In this document: one piece after another, positions 55,510 to 63,916 of the stretch | Position numbering within the stretch: position 1 is the first letter of the stretch | Layout: every line of letters starts with the position of its first letter | Source of the DNA: an uncultured Prevotellaceae bacterium | Lineage (GTDB): Bacteria; Bacteroidota; Bacteroidia; Bacteroidales; Bacteroidaceae | Assembly: GCA_902761605.1 (NCBI GenBank) | Contig: CACWLC010000004.1 | Span: forward strand, 19,603 to 83,602 | Length of the DNA: 64,000 nt | Direction: 5' to 3' | Program-made: the position numbers and the translations under genes | Notes under the pieces: generated by a model | What the model saw: the letters and a program-made list of their open reading frames with translations, nothing else | What the model was told of the DNA's origin: nothing | Database searches by the model: none

Positions 55510-56904
55510 ATGATTAAGAAAGTTCTGACACTTACAGTATTGGCATTTTTTGCAAGTGCCTCAACCTTTGCTGGTGGTCTTATGACCAACACCAACTACC
55601 ACATCGCCTTCGACCGTATGATGGCTCGTGGCGCGACATTTGACATCGATGCAGCTTACTCCAACCCTGCCGGTATGGCTTGGGCAAAAGAGGGTTGGCA
55701 ACTATCGCTCAACTTCCAGAAACCTTGGCAGAATCGTGATATAAAGCTTGGCGATACCAAGTATGAAGGAGTAGCCTCAGCACCTATAGTACCAGCTCTC
55801 TTTGCTGCTTATAAGAAAGACAAATGGGCCATTTCATCGATGATTGGTATTGTGGGAAGTGGTGGTTTCGTGGAATATGACAATGGTGTGCCCATGTTTA
55901 ATGTACTGCTGGGTAGCACGATTACGACACTTACCAAGAGCCTGTCGGATGCAACCCAGGGCTTCGCTCCCGTTGTTACTCCCGACCAATACGACGCAGA
56001 GATGAAAGGCAAGCAGTATATCTATGGCGGACAGGTGAATTTCACCTATAAGCTGCTCGACTGTCTCTCAGCAGCTGCTGGCGTACGTGTCAACTATTAT
56101 GACGGATATTATCGTGGACATGTTAGGGCAAATCACTCCACTATGGGTAGTCTCGCATATTTGTCACTCGATGTCGACCAAAAAGGCTGGGGCTTCACAC
56201 CAATGATCAGCGTAAACTACCATCAGGGGCCTCTCACTCTTACCGCCCGATATGAGTTCCGTACAAAGATAAGCACCAAGAACGAGACCAACTCTTTGGC
56301 CGCCTCGCTCAACTCAGAACAGCTTGTTGAGGCTCCATTGGCAAAGCTGGTTGCAGCAGGAGCTCTGCCAGCAGAGACAGCTATTGCAATGGCAACTCAA
56401 ATCAAGACTACAGTAGAAGGAGGTTTGGCTACTTACACCGCTCCTTATCAGGATGGTGCTCGCACTCGTTATGATATGCCTGCATTACTCTCTGTAGCAG
56501 CTGGTTACGAGTTCACGCCCAAACTTCGTGCTACCCTTGAGTATCATTTCTTCGATGATAAGAACGCTAAGATGGCTAATGATCGTCAGAACGAACTTAC
56601 TCACGGCACTCACGAGTTCCTGGCTGGTGTTGAATATGACATCAACGATAAGTTCACAGTAAGCTGTGGTGGTCAGCGTACCGATTACGGACTCTCTGAC
56701 GGCTACCAGCAGAACACCTCTTTCGCTTGCGACAGCTATAGCATCGGCTTAGGTGGTGCCTGGAACATCAATGAGAAGGTTCGCCTGAATGCCGGCTATT
56801 TCATCACCATCTATAGCGACTACGAGAAGCAGGCATCTTATGGCATCGAGACCTACTCACGCAGCAACAACGTTATAGGCTTAGGTATCGACTACCGTTT
56901 CTAA
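55510..56904 (+). CDS. OmpP1/FadL/TodX family outer-membrane transporter
   Basis: 464 residues from ATG 55510 with a signal peptide (about 1-21, ending STFAGG). The mature N-terminus has the FadL-type hatch sequence (AFDRMMARGATFDIDAAYSNPAGMAW, the NPAG motif being diagnostic). The remainder is a 14-strand-type barrel ending in Phe (GIDYRF). The family imports hydrophobic compounds such as long-chain fatty acids across the outer membrane. Monocistronic, with the convergent MscS gene ending 4 bp beyond its stop. Confidence 0.93.
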   Translation: MIKKVLTLTVLAFFASASTFAGGLMTNTNYHIAFDRMMARGATFDIDAAYSNPAGMAWAKEGWQLSLNFQKPWQNRDIKLGDTKYEGVASAPIVPALFAAYKKDKWAISSMIGIVGSGGFVEYDNGVPMFNVLLGSTITTLTKSLSDATQGFAPVVTPDQYDAEMKGKQYIYGGQVNFTYKLLDCLSAAAGVRVNYYDGYYRGHVRANHSTMGSLAYLSLDVDQKGWGFTPMISVNYHQGPLTLTARYEFRTKISTKNETNSLAASLNSEQLVEAPLAKLVAAGALPAETAIAMATQIKTTVEGGLATYTAPYQDGARTRYDMPALLSVAAGYEFTPKLRATLEYHFFDDKNAKMANDRQNELTHGTHEFLAGVEYDINDKFTVSCGGQRTDYGLSDGYQQNTSFACDSYSIGLGGAWNINEKVRLNAGYFITIYSDYEKQASYGIETYSRSNNVIGLGIDYRF

Positions 56905-56908
56905 TAAC

Positions 56909-58018
56909 TTACTGATTAGGGAACTGCTGATAGATAGTAAGCCCATACTCGGCACTGGCGGCATAGATGTATTCCATTATGTCGGCAGTGTCGTGTTCGA
57001 AGTCTGCCCAAGCCTGAGCATACAGCCAGAAGGTGAACTCCAGACAGCATCCACCCTGTGAGGCCTCAGCCTGACGAACCAACGGGTTCTTATCACCTAT
57101 CACCTTAGGATTTCCCTTCAGCCACTGCTCAATATGCTGACGGAACTTGGTGATATTAGCGATTCCATCGTCATCGAGACGGATACTACGAAAGTCGAAA
57201 TACATCTTTCGCGACTGCTTACGACCCTCGTTCTGCTCCATTCCGAGCCAGTTCTGGAACGAGCCATCAACAAGCGCCTGAGGGGTGACTGTTACAATGG
57301 TATTGTCGAAGTTGCGCACCTTAACGGTAGTGAGTGTTATCTCCTCCACCCTGCCGTTAACCCCAGCAGAATTAAGAGTTATCCAATCACCGATATGCAC
57401 CATATCATTATTTGTTAGGCGGATACCAGCCACAAGTCCCTTGATGGTATCCTGAAAAGCAAGCATCAAGATGGCCGAAGCTGCACCAAGTCCGGCAAAG
57501 AGTGTCGACGGGTCTTTATTGATGATGATGGCGATAACCACAATGACAGCGATGAAAACCATTATGATCTTCAGTACTCCGCAAATGGAATAAAGATACT
57601 GTTGCTTTGCTGTACGCTGACCTTTTTCCAATAGTTTTAGTGAATCGATAAAGACAAACACTGTGCGCACAGACATCACAGTGATATAGATAGCTGTAAG
57701 CCTGGTAAGTACTTCTCTTACAGACGGGAATTCGAAGAATGTCCAAGGGAGAAGCAGCCAGATGACGATTGCGGGTATAATGCTACAAGCTGTAAGCAAC
57801 ACTTTCTCGTTGAATATCACATCATCCCATGTTGCATCTGTCTTCGATGTCAGTTTCAAAATCGTAGGCACAAACAACCTTTTGCAAATCCACCCAGCGA
57901 TAGCAGCTAGAAGGAACGCTATAATCACAAGTATAATGTGAGTAACAATGCTTACTGTATCACCAGTAATGCCACAAGCCTCGATAAGGCGTTCTACGTA
58001 TATCTGAATCTTTTCCAT
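56909..58018 (-). CDS. Mechanosensitive ion channel (MscS family, YbdG-like)
   Basis: 369 residues: membrane helices at about 24-45, 73-92, 103-123 and 148-168, then the pore-lining TM3 (about 170-200: STLFAGLGAASAILMLAFQDTIKGLVAGIRL) and the MscS beta domain (about 200-260), with a C-terminal alpha/beta part. The longer N-terminal membrane part resembles the YbdG class. Inner-membrane osmotic safety valve. Divergent from pgeF, each with a TAATTTTG box. Confidence 0.93.
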   Translation of the reverse strand: MEKIQIYVERLIEACGITGDTVSIVTHIILVIIAFLLAAIAGWICKRLFVPTILKLTSKTDATWDDVIFNEKVLLTACSIIPAIVIWLLLPWTFFEFPSVREVLTRLTAIYITVMSVRTVFVFIDSLKLLEKGQRTAKQQYLYSICGVLKIIMVFIAVIVVIAIIINKDPSTLFAGLGAASAILMLAFQDTIKGLVAGIRLTNNDMVHIGDWITLNSAGVNGRVEEITLTTVKVRNFDNTIVTVTPQALVDGSFQNWLGMEQNEGRKQSRKMYFDFRSIRLDDDGIANITKFRQHIEQWLKGNPKVIGDKNPLVRQAEASQGGCCLEFTFWLYAQAWADFEHDTADIMEYIYAASAEYGLTIYQQFPNQ

Positions 58019-58038
58019 AAAAATATCGTTCTTGGTTG

Positions 58039-58046
58039 CAAAATTA
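58039..58046 (-). promoter_or_regulatory. -7 box of the MscS gene
   Basis: Minus strand TAATTTTG, 21 nt before ATG 58018. No clear -33 partner. Confidence 0.55.
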
Positions 58047-58099
58047 AAGGTTTTTTCTGATAATCAGACGCTTTTATGTGGATTTTAAAAAGAATTTGT

Positions 58100-58107
58100 T
58101 AATTTTG
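58100..58107 (+). promoter_or_regulatory. -7 box of the pgeF operon
   Basis: TAATTTTG, 19 nt before ATG 58126. It excludes the longer frame from 58078. Confidence 0.55.
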
Positions 58108-58125
58108 CAGTCAAAACGGCAGAAG

Positions 58126-58932
58126 ATGAAAAGACCAGAACTGCATTTCTACAACTTTGATGGTGATGTTATAGCTTTCAGCAGCACAAGGCTTGGTGGC
58201 TATAGCGAGGGAAGCTATGGGGAATGGAACATCAACAGATATTGTGGTGACAATGATGAGACGATAGGCCAGAACCGCAAGGCTCTTTGCGAATTGTTGG
58301 ATATTGATGATGACAAACTGCTGATGCCTCATCAGGTGCATCTTACAGAGATTGCTAAGATAGATGATGATTTCTTCAGTCTATCTGCCAACGAGCGCCA
58401 ACAAAGGCTCGAAGGTATCGATGCGATCATGACTAATCTTAATAATGTCTGCATCGGAGTGTCTACCGCCGACTGCATCCCTATTCTTTTACATGATAAG
58501 AAGAATCATGCCGTCTGTGCTGTTCATGCAGGCTGGAGGGGAACAGTGAGCTGTATAGCAGAGAAAGCCGTAAAGAGCATGCGCAATGCTTATGGTTCGA
58601 TTCCATCGGACATTATCGCCCAGATAGGTCCAGGCATCAGCCTCGATAGTTTCGAAATTGGCGATGAGGTATATGATGCTTTCGAAAAGGCAGGCTTCAA
58701 CATGAGCACCATCAGTAAGAGATATCCTGCGAAAGAGCCGAATTGCGAGAAATGGCACATCGATCTGCCTATGTGCAATAAAGAACAGCTTATCGCTGCT
58801 GGCATCATAAAAGATAGTATCCACGTTTCTGATATCTGTACCTTTAAGCAGCACGAGATATTTTTCTCAGCTCGTCGCTTAGGTATCAACTCTGGCAGAA
58901 TTTATACCGCTATCCTTTTGAAAACCAAATAA
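58126..58932 (+). CDS. pgeF: PgeF/YfiH-family protein (peptidoglycan editing factor)
   Basis: 268 residues of the CNF1/YfiH (DUF152) fold, known as peptidoglycan editing factor, multicopper-like oxidase or purine nucleoside phosphorylase in different members. The metal/catalytic residues are present: MPHQVH, STADCIP (Cys) and VHAGWRGT (His). Length is normal. In E. coli PgeF prevents wrong L-Ser entry into cell-wall precursors. DUF4298 (13-nt gap) and NhaC follow on the same strand. murQ, another cell-wall gene, lies convergent 1.8 kb away. Confidence 0.93.
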   Translation: MKRPELHFYNFDGDVIAFSSTRLGGYSEGSYGEWNINRYCGDNDETIGQNRKALCELLDIDDDKLLMPHQVHLTEIAKIDDDFFSLSANERQQRLEGIDAIMTNLNNVCIGVSTADCIPILLHDKKNHAVCAVHAGWRGTVSCIAEKAVKSMRNAYGSIPSDIIAQIGPGISLDSFEIGDEVYDAFEKAGFNMSTISKRYPAKEPNCEKWHIDLPMCNKEQLIAAGIIKDSIHVSDICTFKQHEIFFSARRLGINSGRIYTAILLKTK

Positions 58933-58945
58933 AAAACCAACAATT

Positions 58946-59251
58946 ATGGAACAAATCGAACGTATTAAACAAATGGAACTCTATCTCGACAGAGCCTCAT
59001 CAGCCGTTATGCAACTCTCAGCAGCTCTCGACAACTATATCGATGTACAGGAATCCATCTCTGCCCTCGATGAATACTATAGCAGCGATGACTGGAAACA
59101 AGACTATGCCGACGATGAAGCTGGTCTGCTGCCTCCAAACCTCCGTCGGGGTGTGCTCTCAGAGGATGCCGTATGGAATCTGCTCTCCGACACCAAAGAG
59201 ATGAATATCAGACTCTTAGAGACTGTAGCGGAGATTCTTAAGAAGAAATAA
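58946..59251 (+). CDS. DUF4298 domain protein
   Basis: 101-residue acidic, mostly helical protein (first half RIKQMELYLDRASSAVMQLSAALDNY; then YYSSDDWKQDYADDEAGLLPPNLRRGVLSEDAVWNLL, the DUF4298 signature). No membrane segment. Sits between pgeF and the NhaC gene with gaps of 13 and 1 nt, so all three are one operon. Function unknown. Confidence 0.9.
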   Translation: MEQIERIKQMELYLDRASSAVMQLSAALDNYIDVQESISALDEYYSSDDWKQDYADDEAGLLPPNLRRGVLSEDAVWNLLSDTKEMNIRLLETVAEILKKK

Positions 59252-59252
59252 C

Positions 59253-60737
59253 ATGAACGAAAAGCCAGTATCTCCCCACCCTCTGATAGCCATCATACCC
59301 GTTGTGGTATTGATTGTGTTCTTAGGCATAGTGATAGCCCTGTTTGGCAGCGACTCGCTGAATGGAGGCAGTCAGATAGCCCTGCTTATGGGAATGTCGG
59401 TATGCGTATGTCTCTCGATGGCGATATACAAGGTGCGCTGGAGGACTTTCGAAGAACAGATAAAAAAGACAATTGGTGGGGTTGCTGCCACCCTGCTTAT
59501 ACTCTTATGCGTGGGAATGCTGTCTGGCTCGTGGATGATAAGCGGCATCGTGCCTACTTTGATTTATTACGGCATACAGATTATGTCGCCTCAGTTTTTC
59601 CTGATTTCATCGTGCATTATCTGTGCTTTGGTGTCCTTGCTTTCAGGCAGTTCTTGGACAACGATTGCCACAATAGGAGTAGCCCTGCTGGGTATCGGAC
59701 ACGCCCTTGGAGTATCTGAGGCCTGGACGGCAGGAGCAATCATCTCCGGAGCTTACTTCGGCGATAAGATGTCACCATTGAGCGATACAACCATCCTTGC
59801 ATCTTCAGCCACGGGTGTTGATCTCTTCACTCATATCCGCTATATGATGTACACCACGATGCCATCGTTCATCATCGCCCTAATTATCTTCTTCATCGCA
59901 GGACTAGGCGATGCCGCTGATACGGAAATACAAGTGGGCGAATATACGGAAGGACTATCTAAAACCTTTAACATATCACTTTGGACGCTGTTGGTTCCTA
60001 TTCTTACTGGTGTACTGATTGCCCGTAGTGTGCCTTCGCTGATAGTGTTGTTTGTTTCCTCCTTAATGGCAGGTATCGTTGCGCTGATATTCCAGCCGCA
60101 TATACTCTGTGAGATAGCTGGCAATATGAACGCATCTGCTGCATCACTTACAAGAGGACTCGCAATAACCTATTACGGATCAACGGCAATAGATACCGGC
60201 AATGCCTCACTCAACGAACTGGTATCTACCAGCGGAATGGCTGGCATGCTGAATACCATCTGGCTGATACTCTGCGCTATGTGTTTCGGAGCTTCGATGG
60301 TGGCAAGCCGTATGATTGAGAGCATCACAGGTGTTATCATACGATTCATCCGCAATCGCATAAGTCTGGTTTCATCGACTGTAGGCACAGGAATCTTCCT
60401 TAACATCACCACTGGCGACCAGTATATCTCCATCGTGCTCAATGCCGATATGTATAAAGAGGTGTATCGCAAGGAGGGTTATGAGACTCGACTGCTGAGC
60501 CGAACCACAGAGGATGCAGCTACTGTTACCTCTGTGCTTATCCCTTGGAACACTTGTGGAATGACGCAGTCTACTGTGTTAGGAGTACCCACCCTAACCT
60601 ATCTGCCTTATTGTTTCTTCAATCTGCTGAGTCCACTGATGAGTATCATCGTAGCAGCTCTTGGCTGGAAGATATATCAGAATCACTCCTCAGAGAGTGC
60701 GCCATCCACACTACCGGCTTCCAATAATCGCTCCTGA
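59253..60737 (+). CDS. NhaC-type Na+/H+ antiporter
   Basis: 494 residues with about 12 membrane helices, ion-transporter superfamily. NhaC hallmarks: SGSSWTTIATIGVALLGIG, GAIISGAYFGDKMSPLSDTTILAS, and a late LIPWNTCGMTQSTVLGV. It exchanges sodium for protons at the inner membrane. Its last 55 bp overlap the convergent murQ gene, and the C-terminal tail after the last helix is polar (SSESAPSTLPASNN). Confidence 0.93.
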   Translation: MNEKPVSPHPLIAIIPVVVLIVFLGIVIALFGSDSLNGGSQIALLMGMSVCVCLSMAIYKVRWRTFEEQIKKTIGGVAATLLILLCVGMLSGSWMISGIVPTLIYYGIQIMSPQFFLISSCIICALVSLLSGSSWTTIATIGVALLGIGHALGVSEAWTAGAIISGAYFGDKMSPLSDTTILASSATGVDLFTHIRYMMYTTMPSFIIALIIFFIAGLGDAADTEIQVGEYTEGLSKTFNISLWTLLVPILTGVLIARSVPSLIVLFVSSLMAGIVALIFQPHILCEIAGNMNASAASLTRGLAITYYGSTAIDTGNASLNELVSTSGMAGMLNTIWLILCAMCFGASMVASRMIESITGVIIRFIRNRISLVSSTVGTGIFLNITTGDQYISIVLNADMYKEVYRKEGYETRLLSRTTEDAATVTSVLIPWNTCGMTQSTVLGVPTLTYLPYCFFNLLSPLMSIIVAALGWKIYQNHSSESAPSTLPASNNRS

Positions 60738-61483
60738 GCCTCATCATAGCTTAGGCCGAGCATCTCCTGAAGCATACGAGTGCCTCTGTCTACAAGCTTG
60801 GCGTTAGTAAGCTGCATCTTTACCATACGGTTGCCCTGAACCCGTCCAAGACGTATCATCAGCGAGGTGGATATCATATTGAGCACCATCTTCTGAGCCG
60901 TTCCGCTCTTCATGCGACTGGAGCCCGTTACGAACTCTGGGCCCACAATCGTTTCGACTGGATAGTCAGACACAGCAGCCAAAGGGCTATCTGGATTACT
61001 GGTGATACAACCTGTAAGAAGACCGTTTTCCTTAGCTTTAGTGACAGCACCTATCACATAAGGAGTAGTGCCTGAGGCGGCGATACCAATCACAGAATCA
61101 TCTTTTGTGGGATGATGAGCCAACAGATCCTTCCAGCCTTGCTCTGAGATATCCTCAGCATTCTCAACAGCACGTCGCAGAGCCTCATCACCACCAGCGA
61201 TGATACCTATGACCCAATCGCAAGAAACACCAAAGGTTGGAGGCAGTTCACTTGCATCGAGCACACCAAGCCGACCACTGGTACCTGCTCCGATATAAAA
61301 CAGCCGCCCTCCCCTCTTCATCCTCGGCTCTATAGCCTCTACCAGCGCCCCTATCTGAGGGATAGCCTTACGCACAGCCTCAGCCACCAGCAAATCTTCT
61401 TCGTTGATGTGCTGAAGCAGTTCTGAGACCGACATCTGTTCAAGATTGTCGAAATGCGATGGCTGTTCTGTTATCTTCTCCAT
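60683..61483 (-). CDS. murQ: N-acetylmuramic acid 6-phosphate etherase
   Basis: 266 residues. MurQ cleaves the lactyl ether of MurNAc-6-P to GlcNAc-6-P and lactate in cell-wall recycling. The N-terminus (MEKITEQPSHFDNLEQMSV) is diagnostic, followed by a SIS domain with YIGAGTSGRLGVLDASELPPTF and TGSSRMKSGTAQKMVLNM. The C-terminal helical subdomain is short, as in other Bacteroidota. It starts at the base directly after the bcp stop. The last 55 bp overlap the NhaC gene on the other strand. Confidence 0.95.
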   Translation of the reverse strand: MEKITEQPSHFDNLEQMSVSELLQHINEEDLLVAEAVRKAIPQIGALVEAIEPRMKRGGRLFYIGAGTSGRLGVLDASELPPTFGVSCDWVIGIIAGGDEALRRAVENAEDISEQGWKDLLAHHPTKDDSVIGIAASGTTPYVIGAVTKAKENGLLTGCITSNPDSPLAAVSDYPVETIVGPEFVTGSSRMKSGTAQKMVLNMISTSLMIRLGRVQGNRMVKMQLTNAKLVDRGTRMLQEMLGLSYDEAQERLLEAGSVDGALSEE

Positions 61484-61936
61484 CTACTTATTCAGTATCT
61501 GTTCTGCGTGCTCCTTGGTCTTTATCTGCTTGCCTGAGAAGATCTGCTCGATTACGCCCTCCTCATTAATAATAAAGGTGGTACGGATGGTGCCGATGGT
61601 CTTCTTGCCATACATCGATTTCTCGCCCCAGGCTCCCATAGCCTCCAGAAGCTCATGATTTACGTCAGCGATCAATGGGAAGGGGAGTTCGTGTTTCTCC
61701 TTGAACTTCACGTGCGATGCTGCAGAATCCTTGCTCACTCCCACTACCTCGTAGCCGGCACCCTGCAACTCAGCGTAATGGTCTCTTAAGCTACAAGCCT
61801 CTGCAGTACATCCGCTGGTGTTATCCTTTGGGTAGAAATACAATACGAGCTTACGGCCTTTGTAGTCACTCAGACGGATATCACGTCCCTGTTCGTCTTT
61901 GCCCAATATCTCAGGCGCTTTGTCTCCAATGTTCAT
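61484..61936 (-). CDS. bcp: Thioredoxin-dependent peroxiredoxin Bcp
   Basis: 150 residues, full-length BCP/PrxQ. The peroxidatic Cys lies in YPKDNTSGCTAEA (about residue 43), and TAEACSLRD supplies a possible resolving Cys five residues on. Reduces hydrogen and organic peroxides in the cytosol. Between the EamA gene (19-nt gap) and murQ (no gap), so it is in a three-gene minus-strand operon. Confidence 0.94.
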   Translation of the reverse strand: MNIGDKAPEILGKDEQGRDIRLSDYKGRKLVLYFYPKDNTSGCTAEACSLRDHYAELQGAGYEVVGVSKDSAASHVKFKEKHELPFPLIADVNHELLEAMGAWGEKSMYGKKTIGTIRTTFIINEEGVIEQIFSGKQIKTKEHAEQILNK

Positions 61937-61955
61937 AGTTTTATTATTTAGTGAT

Positions 61956-62870
61956 TCATTTATGTTTATCGCTCAGATACATACCCACAAGGATGAGCAC
62001 CGTTCCAAAGATGAAGTAGCCCGTGATTGGCTCTGAGAGCAATAGCCAGGCAAAGAGAATGGTGGTGACGGGGTTGAAATATACATAGTTGGTAACAATG
62101 ATGGCACCCAGTTTCTTCATCACCCAGTTCCAGGTAAGAAAACAGAATGTAGAGGCCACACATCCAAGAAACAGCAGGTTCCACAAGAGCGCTGGTTGCT
62201 CAAACAGCTTCTGCACGTTCAATCCCGGAAAGAAGATAAAATAAGGTATCATCGACAACAATCCATAGAAGAATACCTTACGCGTAACGAATATCGTATC
62301 GTATTTGGCGTTGGCGGGAATCATCAGAAGGCTGTAGACCGCCCAGCATAGACAGGCAATGAAAGCCAGTGTGTCGCCTAAAGGAGAGAGATGGAGCACA
62401 AAGTGACCATTCATCACTACCACAACAAGACCCGTTGCTGCTATGATGGTTCCTATTATCTGAGTGCGATTGAGGCGCTGCGACTTATAAAAGAGTCCGA
62501 TTAGCAATGATGCAAACAGCGGACAGAGGCATACTATCAGCGATGTGTTAGTAGTTGTGGTATGGTTCATCGCCTCATTCTCGGCAAGGAAATAGAGCGA
62601 GCCTCCTGAGATACCTAAACCCAGCATCAAGAGCTCGTCTTTCCAACTGTCGCAAAGCCATCTTATACCTCGCCACAGGCAGAACACCAGCAGCATCGCA
62701 TAGGCTATGATAAAGCGCAGCGTGAAGATCTGAGCCGGAGAGAATCCACCAAGCAACAGCAGTTTTGTAAACACAAACGTAGATCCCCAGATTGCCACTA
62801 CCAGGAATGCCACAGCGTGATACAACACCCGTCGCTCAGAACCCGATACTATCCCTGATTCTTGATTCAT
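61956..62870 (-). CDS. EamA/DMT-family transporter
   Basis: 304 residues with ten membrane helices formed by two EamA repeats (about 15-145 and 160-300). First repeat: AIWGSTFVFTKLLLLGGFSPAQIFTLRF; second: NLLFLGCVASTFCFLTWNWVMKKLGA. Inner-membrane drug/metabolite transporter; substrate unknown. The promoter (62906-62875) ends 5 nt before the ATG, so the mRNA is probably leaderless. Head of the EamA-bcp-murQ operon. Confidence 0.92.
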   Translation of the reverse strand: MNQESGIVSGSERRVLYHAVAFLVVAIWGSTFVFTKLLLLGGFSPAQIFTLRFIIAYAMLLVFCLWRGIRWLCDSWKDELLMLGLGISGGSLYFLAENEAMNHTTTTNTSLIVCLCPLFASLLIGLFYKSQRLNRTQIIGTIIAATGLVVVVMNGHFVLHLSPLGDTLAFIACLCWAVYSLLMIPANAKYDTIFVTRKVFFYGLLSMIPYFIFFPGLNVQKLFEQPALLWNLLFLGCVASTFCFLTWNWVMKKLGAIIVTNYVYFNPVTTILFAWLLLSEPITGYFIFGTVLILVGMYLSDKHK

Positions 62871-62874
62871 GCTG

Positions 62875-62906
62875 CAAAGTTACAACATAAAGCCGAATCC
62901 TACAAA
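62875..62906 (-). promoter_or_regulatory. Promoter of the EamA-bcp-murQ operon
   Basis: Minus strand: TTTG (62906-62903), 20 nt, TAACTTTG (62882-62875). Start codon 5 nt beyond. Confidence 0.78.
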
Positions 62907-62971
62907 TTATTCGTGCAAATTATTAAATGGTGCGGAAAATCGATTGTCCTTTTTGTCTCAATTGTCACAAC

Positions 62972-63841
62972 TCAATGGCGCCAGGCTTTCATCGACTGAA
63001 GAAGTACGCTTAGTAGAATCAGGGCGATACCAAGATAGAAGGAGAAATTTATCTCCCGACCTTCGCCAAAGATAAGAAAAGCGAGGATAATCGTGTAACA
63101 AGGCTCCAGATTATAGGTTAAGTTGACTGTGAAAGCAGAAAGTCGTTTCAAGGCCTGAATCTGGAGCAGATACATTCCTACTGTGCAGAAGAGCGCATGA
63201 CATAGCATGTACCATAGGTTGGTACCTTCTGGAATGACTACCACAGGCTGCTGACTTGGGAAGAACCACAGATATATGGGTATGATAGCCGACACGATGA
63301 TAAGGCCGCCAGACATCTGATACATCAGTACCGTACGACTCCGAACACCCACGCTCGCCTTCTTATTACAGATGGCATAGAGTGCGCAGACAGCCGATGA
63401 AATCACGCCAATCATGATGCCATAACGATAGCGGGCATCGAGCGAGAAGATGCAGAGCACACCCAAGACGGTTATCAGCGAAAAGAGTAATTCGAGACCA
63501 GAGAACCGCTTTTTGAAGATAAGAGGCTCGAAGATAGCCGTGAAGAAACCTATCAATGAGAAGCAGATGACACCTATCGATACATTCGATGCCTTTATGC
63601 TTCCATAAAACAGAATCCAGTGAAGCCCCAATAACGCTCCGCATCCGCATAGTTGAAGGAATTTCCGCCATCCGATACGAGGTAGCCCTGTGAATACCAA
63701 CAAAATACAAGTGGTAAAAAGCATTCGATACCACACGATATCAACCTCGTTAAGCGTTATCAGCCTCCCGAACAAGCCTGTAAAGCCTGCCAAGAGCACA
63801 CTAAGGTGCAACTGAATAAATCCTTTCTTCGTTTCGTCCAT
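62972..63841 (-). CDS. EamA/DMT-family transporter
   Basis: 289 residues, ten membrane helices in two EamA repeats (about 10-135 and 150-285). It is a distant relative of the neighbouring transporter at 61956-62870, not a recent duplicate. Conserved parts include GLHWILFYGSIKASNVSIG and YNLEPCYTIILAFLIFGE. Substrate unknown. Its own -7 box (63856-63849) lies 8 nt from the ATG. Confidence 0.92.
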   Translation of the reverse strand: MDETKKGFIQLHLSVLLAGFTGLFGRLITLNEVDIVWYRMLFTTCILLVFTGLPRIGWRKFLQLCGCGALLGLHWILFYGSIKASNVSIGVICFSLIGFFTAIFEPLIFKKRFSGLELLFSLITVLGVLCIFSLDARYRYGIMIGVISSAVCALYAICNKKASVGVRSRTVLMYQMSGGLIIVSAIIPIYLWFFPSQQPVVVIPEGTNLWYMLCHALFCTVGMYLLQIQALKRLSAFTVNLTYNLEPCYTIILAFLIFGEGREINFSFYLGIALILLSVLLQSMKAWRH

Positions 63842-63848
63842 TCGGCTG

Positions 63849-63856
63849 CAAAGTTA
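63849..63856 (-). promoter_or_regulatory. -7 box of the second EamA gene
   Basis: Minus strand TAACTTTG, 8 nt before ATG 63841. No clear -33 partner. Confidence 0.55.
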
Positions 63857-63898
63857 CAAAAATATTGCCTGATTATATATTATCTCAAGAATAATTTG

Positions 63899-63906
63899 TA
63901 CCTTTG
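63899..63906 (+). promoter_or_regulatory. -7 box of the gene at the right edge
   Basis: TACCTTTG, 11 nt before ATG 63917. Confidence 0.55.
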
Positions 63907-63916
63907 CCCACAGAAT

